A stretch of DNA of 64,000 nucleotides from CAUZIR01 sp965250195 (GTDB taxonomy: Bacteria; Chloroflexota; Dehalococcoidia; Lucifugimonadales; UBA2962): contig OZ252295.1 in the NCBI GenBank assembly GCA_965250195.1, positions 558,001-622,000 on the forward strand, written 5' to 3'. Below, piece after piece: positions 25,794-32,624 of the stretch. The position numbers and the translations under genes are program-made. A model generated the notes under the pieces. The model worked only from the letters and a program-made list of their open reading frames with translations, was not told the origin of the DNA and did no database searches. Numbering within the stretch: position 1 is the stretch's first letter; each line of letters starts with the position of its first letter.

Positions 25794-26198
25794 ATGACCG
25801 TTAGTGATCGTGATCCGCTCAAGCCATTCGTAGCGAGAGCAGTCGAGTTGCTAAGAGAAAACTGGCCTTTGCATTGGGGCAAGTTTTCATACTCAGAGAT
25901 TGCCCGAAGGTGCGGAGCGTCCAGGTCACGGTGTTACGAATGGCGCATAGGTACAAAGGGTGCCAGCAAGCTACAGCTATTACGGCTCATCAAGATGCTG
26001 GCCGAGCTCCAGCCTCAAGAGGCTGAGCACAAAAATAAGACTCTACTGGATGTCTGGATAGCCGAGGTAGAAACAGGTCACCCCGAGCCCGCTCCAAGCG
26101 GCTTGGGATCGCGGTCACTGAGGCGACCTCTGTCACCGTCGGATTGGTTGGCATCACGAGGGGTGTACCAGCCCGTACGTCCGACCTCGAACTATTAA
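25794..26198 (+). CDS. HTH DNA-binding protein downstream of iterons
   Basis: 134 residues. Residues 30-70 (FSYSEIARRCGASRSRCYEWRIGTKGASKLQ) look like a helix-turn-helix. The C-terminal third is Pro/Ser-rich and probably disordered. The start ATG lies in the 9-base centre of a perfect 7-bp inverted repeat TAACGGT...ACCGTTA (25781-25803), so translation or transcription may be autoregulated. It is the natural candidate for binding the four iterons. Not recognisable as a known Rep or repressor family. It heads a probable operon with a 59-residue ORF and an HNH nuclease. Confidence 0.65.
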   Translation: MTVSDRDPLKPFVARAVELLRENWPLHWGKFSYSEIARRCGASRSRCYEWRIGTKGASKLQLLRLIKMLAELQPQEAEHKNKTLLDVWIAEVETGHPEPAPSGLGSRSLRRPLSPSDWLASRGVYQPVRPTSNY

Positions 26199-26201
26199 CC
26201 C

Positions 26202-26381
26202 ATGCCTATCCGTTATCGAGTCACTGTTAGGGGGCCGGTACCGGCGGATCTGCCCGCCAGGTTGGCCGCCATCCAGGCCTCGGCGATTCTCAAAACGCGT
26301 TCGAAGGTCGAACGGCAGGCCAGAGTCGATGCCGGAGCACGGGAAGAGCAAGTAAGGGAACCGGCACAATCGCATGCCTAA
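26202..26381 (+). CDS. Small hypothetical protein between HTH and HNH genes
   Basis: A 59-residue frame starting MPIRYRVTVRGPVPADLPAR and ending REPAQSHA. It begins 3 bases after the HTH gene stop and overlaps the HNH gene start by 8 bases, so it fits a translationally coupled operon. It is basic and helical with no known domain. Support is positional only. Confidence 0.5.
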   Translation: MPIRYRVTVRGPVPADLPARLAAIQASAILKTRSKVERQARVDAGAREEQVREPAQSHA

Positions 26382-26985
26382 CAGGTGGGGCAGATCCGAA
26401 CGTCGCAGGATCTACAAGCATCTGGCTGCGCTCGATGGCGAACACCGCACCAAATGCGCCAAGACTCCCGACGAGCTAACCCACACCCTCGAAATCGACC
26501 ATGTTGACGAGAACAAGTTCAACGACGCCCTCGAAAATCTTCAATTCCTCTGCAAACCCTGCAACGCCGGTAAGCAGAACCGAAGCCGAGCACGTCACCG
26601 AACCGCGTCGCCGGGGGGCAAGTCTAAAGACACAGAAACGCCAGAATTCCCGAGTGCTAAGAAAAGAAGAGAAGAAAGAACCTCAGCACATGGCCTCCAA
26701 TTGCAGCGGAGGCTCGAAGACAACTCCGACCTGACCCCCCTTCAGGCCAGTCGCGTGAACCGTCCGAAGTTCCAGAGCTGGCTTGAGCAACAACTCAGCG
26801 TGACGGAAATGCTGCCGTGGCTGGAAATCGTTGACGCGGCTGCCTATGAAGTCTCCTGTTCTCAGGCATCTGCGACCAACTACCTTAAGGCGATGACCTC
26901 GTTCGTTGGCCCCCTGGAACGATTCCAGAGTGACGACGGGGTCTTGATGGTGCGGTTCAGATCAGTAGCGGCGTCGAGCAAATAA
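26374..26985 (+). CDS. HNH endonuclease-domain protein
   Basis: 203 residues. The N-terminal 75 form an HNH (beta-beta-alpha metal) nuclease: TKCAK zinc knuckle, LEIDHVDENKFNDALENLQFL and CKPCNAGK. Both CxxC-type ends, the catalytic His and the Asn are present. The remainder is a basic linker and a helical C-terminal domain (about 120-200) that may bind DNA. It is coupled to the preceding small ORF. Such proteins serve as homing or terminase-associated nucleases, or in restriction. Which applies is not evident. Confidence 0.8.
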   Translation: MPNRWGRSERRRIYKHLAALDGEHRTKCAKTPDELTHTLEIDHVDENKFNDALENLQFLCKPCNAGKQNRSRARHRTASPGGKSKDTETPEFPSAKKRREERTSAHGLQLQRRLEDNSDLTPLQASRVNRPKFQSWLEQQLSVTEMLPWLEIVDAAAYEVSCSQASATNYLKAMTSFVGPLERFQSDDGVLMVRFRSVAASSK

Positions 26986-27133
26986 AAGGGTGGTCTGAAA
27001 ATAGAACCCCTGCGCGCCCGTACAGACTGAGTAGGTTCGGCCACTAAAAGGGAACTTTTTTAACGCCACTCAAGTGTGTGCCCTTCCGGCGTGACGCGAC
27101 GGACGTCGAAATTCATCGATCGACGGTTTAGAC

Positions 27134-27766
27134 CTACAACGCTGTCGCCGACTGGCCGACCGTTTCTAGTACACGTAAATGTTGGTCCAGCAAGGGCCAA
27201 TCGCACTTGGCGAGACTATTGATTGTCATTGGCCTGAGCCAAGTCTTCGCATGTTCTACAAATTCATTACGGTCGGCTTTAATAACATCGGGATCACAAG
27301 TGATCGACTCACCAACCGGCAAATCGAAGACTTTATTGATTCCATAGAGTCCTGTCCTCCAGTATTTCCGCATCTCGTCATCGGTCAGGTACAAGACCAG
27401 TTTTCTACAATCGGCCGGTAGCGAACTGACGGCTGCTAAGTCCCCAAAGACTCTCGCGGCGGCCTTAGTTACCGGCTGGTTCTTACCACTGGGGGTTCTC
27501 GAATGTCGTTTGAATTCGCAGCCCGCAAGTAAGCGACCGTCGGAACCGACGATGGCCAGATCCATCCTCTTACCGGGAAGCCGTGGGTGGGGATACTCCC
27601 GTTTTATTGATCCGAGATCTACCCCGTGTTGTATGGCGGCAAAGGTAAACATGGCGACCAATTCGGCTTCAGCAAGATGCACCAACGGCTCGAGACGCCT
27701 TTCGACGGAGGTCGCGAACGTACGGACGATGGAAGCTACGTCGAGTGGACCGTCAATTGAAGGCAT
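27134..27766 (-). CDS. PD-(D/E)xK-like nuclease-fold protein
   Basis: 210 residues. The motif KRMDLAIVGSDGRLLAGCEFKRHSR is a good match to the D-(x)n-ExK core of restriction-endonuclease-fold enzymes (Asp in MDLAI, Glu and Lys in EFK). An N-terminal helical region (VASIVRTFATSVERRLEPLV) precedes it. ATG 27766 has GGGAGA at normal spacing and gives MPSIDG. The longer frame has no support. Convergent with the HNH gene. No methyltransferase lies nearby, so classification as a restriction enzyme is not justified. Confidence 0.55.
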   Translation of the reverse strand: MPSIDGPLDVASIVRTFATSVERRLEPLVHLAEAELVAMFTFAAIQHGVDLGSIKREYPHPRLPGKRMDLAIVGSDGRLLAGCEFKRHSRTPSGKNQPVTKAAARVFGDLAAVSSLPADCRKLVLYLTDDEMRKYWRTGLYGINKVFDLPVGESITCDPDVIKADRNEFVEHAKTWLRPMTINSLAKCDWPLLDQHLRVLETVGQSATAL

Positions 27767-27942
27767 GTAAGTCTCCCTAAGCCACGGGTTTAACGAAATA
27801 GGCGAATCTGTTGCGCTGAGAGGCCTCGGCCGAAATGGGTTAGGTAGGAAAGGACCACTCGCGAGAATCCCGAAAGTGCCTCGACGTAACAAAGTGCCGG
27901 GGCGAAATGTCTCACCCAAACCGAGCGTCGATCGAGGGTGTG

Positions 27943-28013
27943 TCAAAAGGGTCCTGGCGGCTCTGTACCTGAAATTACCGGCTAGAGGACCGTGCCAGAA
28001 GGAACCCCTTTTG
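27943..28013. repeat. Diverged R1-type palindromic repeat
   Basis: Arms TCAAAAGGGTCCTGG and CCAGAAGGAACCCCTTTTGG resemble the R1 family (CCAAAAGG / CCTTTTGG blocks about 60 bases apart). The surrounding 27767-28060 has no supportable gene. Confidence 0.35.
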
Positions 28014-28060
28014 GTATCGGAAACGTGCGGTAGGCAACGGACTGTTTCTTCGGATCCTCA

Positions 28061-29227
28061 TCAACGGTCAGGACCTGCAACCCGGCGTTTTGCTCTCTTG
28101 GTCAAAATCAGACTGTGATGAAATGCTGGGTGAATCCGAAATTTCCGTTCTCCCCCAGCATTGTGTTTGAACCTGCCTGCCTGGCTGCCCATTAACCTAA
28201 TCTGGTGAGGAGAGGCTGCGAAGCTAAAATTGTTCTCATCTATGGCAATCCCCAAGAATTGAGACTCGATGAGAAAACGTATCACCCCTTCGACATTCTC
28301 CTCTTCCACCCCACTGCGTCCCAGAATCACAGATAGTTCGTCGTAGGACAATTCAGTAGAACCGCCCAAGAATTCGTACAACATGTCTCTCATGTCAGCT
28401 ACGCCTGGGTGCCATTCCGCAGACAAAGCTTCCAACGCATAGATCGAATATTCCTCCATGGCCAATCTGAAGTCTTCTTTTGACAGTGTCGCCTGACCTT
28501 TGCGACGCGCATGAAACAGCGCATTAACGAATAAGACGATCACGTCACGGGGCCGGCTCAACACAGATCGCTGAACGAGCCTTTTCAAATCTTCGAGGCT
28601 GATGCTTGAGTCGAGCAAATCGTTCCAGTTGGCGACACCACTTCCTGTCCGTTCTGCACTGACCGCGATCCTCCGTTCAATCACGCTCAATAGTGAATCT
28701 GCATCGTCCCAGTAAAGGACACTATGGCGTATCTTGTCGGGTTCCTCAGCTAGCGCGATTGCAGAAGCGTAGAGATCAGATCGGACGAAAAGAAGCATCC
28801 CCCACTTCGGTTCGTGAGATTGTTGTGCTAAGCGAGTATTCCAAGAAGCCCACAGATCTTGTGAGGCCAGCATCGCGGACAAAACAACACTTGAAGACAG
28901 TTCCTTGTGACCTTGCCGATCATTCGATGGAACCAAGTCGTCCAGAATCACCTGAATTCCTAAGCGCTGTTCGTCCACATACCCCAGGCATAGCTCTCGA
29001 ATACGTTGTAGTTCCTTGACATTTAGATGGCGTAACACTGCGCTTTCTTCGCCTTTGGCAAGATCGGCACCCTGAGGCTGCAATTTCAAAACGTCCAACA
29101 GCCTGCCTCCAATCGATGTCCGGAATATTGAAGGGTTGTCCTTGGCGAATTCCAATATCTTGCTTTCGCTTTCAGTATTACCGGCCTCCACCGGTTTCAA
29201 TTCGATTCGCTCAAAACATCTGGACAA
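28061..29227 (-). CDS. C-terminal part of a split TIR-like/P-loop ATPase protein
   Basis: About 388 codons of helical, partly winged-helix sequence (SRPRDVIVLFVNALFHARRKG, SYDELSVILGRSG), as found after the P-loop in Sll1717-type ATPases. It is in the same frame as the ORF carrying Walker A, separated only by TAG 29246-29248. The codons between the stop and this start read TITTEIL and continue naturally from ...RMLDVLWK. Read as one gene, 28061-30571 would encode about 836 residues. On its own this piece has no catalytic motif. Confidence 0.65.
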   Translation of the reverse strand: MSRCFERIELKPVEAGNTESESKILEFAKDNPSIFRTSIGGRLLDVLKLQPQGADLAKGEESAVLRHLNVKELQRIRELCLGYVDEQRLGIQVILDDLVPSNDRQGHKELSSSVVLSAMLASQDLWASWNTRLAQQSHEPKWGMLLFVRSDLYASAIALAEEPDKIRHSVLYWDDADSLLSVIERRIAVSAERTGSGVANWNDLLDSSISLEDLKRLVQRSVLSRPRDVIVLFVNALFHARRKGQATLSKEDFRLAMEEYSIYALEALSAEWHPGVADMRDMLYEFLGGSTELSYDELSVILGRSGVEEENVEGVIRFLIESQFLGIAIDENNFSFAASPHQIRLMGSQAGRFKHNAGGERKFRIHPAFHHSLILTKRAKRRVAGPDR

Positions 29228-29245
29228 GATTTCAGTAGTGATTGT

Positions 29246-29923
29246 CTATTTCCACAGTACGTCTAACATCCGCATTCGATACGCATGATCGAAACCTTCT
29301 ATGCTGAGGGCCATTTGACCCAACTCGAAGGTTGCCGGATTTATCTGGACGATTATCAAATCAGGATCAGCGAAGGTCTCTGTTTCCAACACATGAGCTA
29401 TTGCAGATTTCCCGGTTCCCTTTCTGCCCACAACTATGTCGAATTTTGAGGTGGCGATTTCGTTGAAATGCTGGGTTTTTACAAAATAGGAACCCAAATC
29501 AGCTTTCTCTGTCTCAGCTATGTAGTCCCCAAGGTCAAGCGCTTGAAGGATGCCGTCAGCGCCGTTATCTCCTCCGCGAATGTCACCGAGCAAATATTCA
29601 TCTACGGCAGCCGACTTTGGCATGGAGGGCGTTAAAAAAGCCTTTGTCTTCCGAGCGGCATCGGCAGCGTTCTTATATACGGCCATGAGATCCCGATAAT
29701 CGATGGGACCTTTTATAGACTCGTTGGAGAGGATCAACAATTTGCGGCCACTAGCTATGGCCATACCGGCAACGAAGGCACACTTGGCGATGTGTTGCTT
29801 CGCGTTCGATGCCTGAGCCTGGCCCATATCGATCACCAGCGCGAAGCTCTCATTCAGACGTTTTACATACCAAGTAGCAGGTTGGCCTGAAACATCACTA
29901 GGGTCATCGACGACAAAAGGCAT
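29246..29923 (-). CDS. Middle part of the split TIR-like/P-loop ATPase protein (Walker A)
   Basis: The N-terminal half (PATWYVKRLNESFALVIDMG, FVAGMAIASGRKLLILSNE) looks like the second half of a nucleotide-hydrolase-type Rossmann/TIR-like domain. Then come FDIVVGRKGTGKSAIAHVLE (Walker A) and DLIIVQINPA. Upstream, across TAA 29933-29935 in the same frame, lies VLFLKSTSEDEASLRIDDAV, the first strands of the same domain. Downstream, across a TAG, lies the rest of the ATPase. Two in-frame stops in one gene point to decay, unless suppressed. Confidence 0.68.
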   Translation of the reverse strand: MPFVVDDPSDVSGQPATWYVKRLNESFALVIDMGQAQASNAKQHIAKCAFVAGMAIASGRKLLILSNESIKGPIDYRDLMAVYKNAADAARKTKAFLTPSMPKSAAVDEYLLGDIRGGDNGADGILQALDLGDYIAETEKADLGSYFVKTQHFNEIATSKFDIVVGRKGTGKSAIAHVLETETFADPDLIIVQINPATFELGQMALSIEGFDHAYRMRMLDVLWK

Positions 29924-29932
29924 TTTTGTCTC

Positions 29933-30571
29933 TTAAACTGCGTCGTCGATACGTAGGCTCGCTTCGTCCTCACTCGTACTTTTCAGAAACAGCACTTTTG
30001 ACTGCGTCGCGGTCGGCGTGCCGTCTCCTAGAACTGGTTGTGGTAGTAAGGCGGATCTTTCCCAAGGTTTCTTATTTACAACACCTTCGGCGATTTTCTT
30101 GCTGTTGTTGTACTTCCGATAACCAACAGTCGATATGGAGTCCAGAGTCGCGAAATGTGGTCCTTTGGACGCACTTTCATGTATCAAAGGCCAGATTCGC
30201 CTTCCGCTCCCGACAGCGAACCCAAGTTCAAACATGACATTGAAGTTGAGATCTGTGATGTCGGCTACAACACAACTCGTCAAACGAATCGCATGACAGA
30301 TGGCGCAGAATATTACACCTCCCTCAATGTCCAATTCCGTCCAGTCGACGATGGAAACATCAAGTTCAGGATCTTTTCTGACTCGCTCTATCGCTCCTTG
30401 AATGCACTGCACTCTCTCAGAGTCTGCAACTGAGTAGGCGAAGAACAAATCTGTTTCGGTTATTTGGCCTTTGCGTACCTCTGAGCACGACGTTTCAGAA
30501 AATGGGCACAGACCTTCGGCCAGGCGAGGAGAACTGTCAACCAAACGTGCACCTCCGGAAATGTGCCTCAA
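29933..30571 (-). CDS. N-terminal TIR-like domain of the split ATPase protein
   Basis: After ARLVDSSPRLAEGLCPFSET the domain ETDLFFAYSVADSERVQCIQ, VVADITDLNFNVMFELGFAVGSGRRIWPL fits the TIR-like or nucleoside-deoxyribosyltransferase-like Rossmann fold, with NxNVMFELG as the recognisable loop. Such domains joined to a P-loop ATPase are typical of NAD-consuming or nucleotide-sensing immune proteins (family knowledge, not shown here). TTG 30571 is the likely start. GC content is lower than in flanking genes. Confidence 0.6.
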   Translation of the reverse strand: MRHISGGARLVDSSPRLAEGLCPFSETSCSEVRKGQITETDLFFAYSVADSERVQCIQGAIERVRKDPELDVSIVDWTELDIEGGVIFCAICHAIRLTSCVVADITDLNFNVMFELGFAVGSGRRIWPLIHESASKGPHFATLDSISTVGYRKYNNSKKIAEGVVNKKPWERSALLPQPVLGDGTPTATQSKVLFLKSTSEDEASLRIDDAV

Positions 30572-30749
30572 TAAACCTTCGAAGAGCGTAAGGTTCAGGT
30601 AGCGTCAGCCACATTTTAAGCACAGTTTCACCACAATCGAAAACCACCCACCTTAAATCAGCGCGAATTGTGAGATGTGAGCAAGGTCCGATCGAAAAGA
30701 CGTCGGTGAGCACAGATGCCACAACGGCTTGCAAACTGGGGAAACCAAG

Positions 30750-30788
30750 TGGTCGGGGTGCCGGGATTCGAACCCGGGACCTCCGCTC
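30750..30788 (-). tRNA. tRNA-Pro 3' fragment (att remnant, not a functional gene)
   Basis: The minus strand reads GAGCGGAGGTCCCGGG, then TTCGAATCCCGGCACCCCGA and CCA: the 3' anticodon strand, variable loop, T-arm and acceptor of a bacterial tRNA-Pro. The 5' half is absent, as the sequence diverges at 30789. Large serine and tyrosine recombinases often use such 3' ends as attachment sites, and a large serine recombinase starts 40 bases away. No second copy is in the window. Confidence 0.6.
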
Positions 30789-30828
30789 GTTGACTGCGTC
30801 ATTGTGGTAGGCTGTTTTCTAACCTGCC

Positions 30829-32310
30829 ATGACTACCGCAATCGACACCCAGCGCGCCGTACTCTACCTGAGGGTCTCCAGCACCGGACAGGTCGGTGAA
30901 CGCCACAGTTCGCTCCAGACCCAGGAAGAGCACTGCCGTGCCCACTGCGAATCACTTGGCGCTTCTGTAGTTAAGAAGTTCACCGACGTCGTATCCGGGC
31001 GCCGTGACGATCGACCCCAATATGTCGAAATGGTCGAGTTCCTTCGCTCGGGTGGGGCCGACCTGGTCGTCGTCCAATTCCTGGATCGGTTCGGCCGGAA
31101 TGATAGAGAAATTCTTCGGAGATGGTGGGAGCTGGATGAGCGAGGGGTCAAAGTTGTGGCCTCCGACGAGCCGGAGATCACCAGTGGGCTCGTCCTCAAT
31201 ATGAAGGCCTCTCTTGCCTCAATGGAATCGGACCGCAACTCAGAACGATCGAGGTCAAACATGCGAAAGAGGGCGGAACGAGGTGTGCAGGCCGCAAGAG
31301 CGCCGTTCGGCCTCATGAAGCGTTACAAGGGTCAGGACTTCGTCTGGGAGATCGATCCGGGGGAAGGGCCGATAGTCCGGGAGATGGGCCGGCTCGCCGT
31401 CGAGGAGAACCTCGGCTTCAAGGGAATCGCCGACCGGCTGAATGCCGACGGTCACCGGGGGCGAGAGGGCAGGACGTTCGGATCGGACAGCATTCGCCGG
31501 TACCTGAACAACGAGGCCATCGCGGGCACGTTCGTCTGGGGGAAGAAGCCTCGGACCGGAAACGCTAAACCCGAAGAGGTCCGTATTGAGGACAACTTCC
31601 CGGCGATTCTTTCACGCGACGAGTGGGATCAGCTACAGGAACGTCTGGCAATACGCCGGAAGCACTCCCGAGGCCCGACTCATAAGAGCACCTATCTCCT
31701 CAGCGGAATCGCCAGGTGTGGAACTTGCGAAGGGCCGATGGTGGGTAAAGCAGGTGCAGAGCGCAAGGACGGCACCAAGTACCGAAACTACTGGTGCTCA
31801 CGTGCCCAAAAGAGCCGTGACGCGTGTCCGACTTACAACGGAAATGCGACTCAGAAGCTCGAAGACGCCGTCTTGAAATATCTCAGCAGGTACGAAGACC
31901 CGAAGCTCGTGGAGGCCGAACTGGCCGCCGCGGAGAGCAAGGAAGTCGAGGGCCGTGGCGAGGAACTCAAACGGGTGGATACTGCCCTAAGCGATGTCCA
32001 CAAGCAGTTCATGAAGCAGATGGACATGGCGGCCAAGTCGATCATCACCGACGAGGAATTCGAGGAGGCAAACATCCCCATTCGATTGAGGCGCGATTCT
32101 CTCAGGGAGCGCAGGCAGGAGCTCCTGGACTGGATTTCAGACCAGGAGAGCAGGCAGAGGGCCGCCGTCAGGCTGCCCGAGAGGATCGGGAGGTTCCTGG
32201 AGGTGTTTACCGGCCTTCCTGTTCAGCAGCAAAAAGCGCAGCTACAGGGGATCCTAGATGCGGTCCACGTCCACCGTGACGGGCTTATCGAGGTGGAATT
32301 TAGGACTTAG
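30829..32310 (+). CDS. Large serine recombinase next to tRNA-Pro fragment
   Basis: 493 residues: catalytic domain (AVLYLRVSSTGQVGERHSSL, Ser17 or Ser18; LDRFGRNDRE), recombinase domain (GIADRLNADGHRG, IRRYLNNEAIAGTFVWG), zinc ribbon (GIARCGTCEGPM with YWCS and DACP), a coiled coil (about 375-440) and a C-terminal QQQKAQLQGILDAVHVHRDG tail. Intact. An att-like repeat follows the stop by 18 bases. Remnants of closely related recombinases are at 37737-37887 and 39549-39686, so this is the surviving member of a once-repeated insertion series. Confidence 0.88.
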   Translation: MTTAIDTQRAVLYLRVSSTGQVGERHSSLQTQEEHCRAHCESLGASVVKKFTDVVSGRRDDRPQYVEMVEFLRSGGADLVVVQFLDRFGRNDREILRRWWELDERGVKVVASDEPEITSGLVLNMKASLASMESDRNSERSRSNMRKRAERGVQAARAPFGLMKRYKGQDFVWEIDPGEGPIVREMGRLAVEENLGFKGIADRLNADGHRGREGRTFGSDSIRRYLNNEAIAGTFVWGKKPRTGNAKPEEVRIEDNFPAILSRDEWDQLQERLAIRRKHSRGPTHKSTYLLSGIARCGTCEGPMVGKAGAERKDGTKYRNYWCSRAQKSRDACPTYNGNATQKLEDAVLKYLSRYEDPKLVEAELAAAESKEVEGRGEELKRVDTALSDVHKQFMKQMDMAAKSIITDEEFEEANIPIRLRRDSLRERRQELLDWISDQESRQRAAVRLPERIGRFLEVFTGLPVQQQKAQLQGILDAVHVHRDGLIEVEFRT

Positions 32311-32328
32311 CTCTTTCAAGCAGAGTTT

Positions 32329-32368
32329 GTGGTGGAAACGGAGGAAGATCGAACTACACCTGCAACAC
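32329..32368 (-). repeat. tmRNA-3'-end-like att repeat, copy D
   Basis: GTGGTGGAAACGGAGGAAGA then TCGAACTACACCTGCAACAC, 18 bases after the recombinase stop. It is slightly diverged from copies B, C and E. The remainder of 32311-32624 holds no gene, though it must contain the promoter of the next gene. Confidence 0.55.
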
Positions 32369-32624
32369 GACTCCACGTTGTCTGATCGCTCTTTGGTGGG
32401 AATCCACCTTGAGATCAACTCTCCGTTAGCCGATTCCACCCCCTGGTCACAACCGAATCAACATTGCTTTGCCTCTGAAGACAGACAGCGTCGATAGCCG
32501 AGACTGCTGGCTCTTCCCTAAATGGATGGACAACATCTCTTCTTGATTATGCGTATACTCCGCTGACTGATGGCCGGATAGTACTCTGCATGGATTCTAA
32601 TTTCCGGCTTTCGGAGGATAATTT

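Noticed and set aside
27876..28118. 80-residue plus-strand frame
   Set aside because: It runs across a palindromic repeat and into the 3' end of the ATPase gene. Composition looks random.
30537..30734. 65-residue minus-strand frame upstream of the TIR-like gene
   Set aside because: No ribosome site or motif. It overlaps the TIR-like start in another frame.
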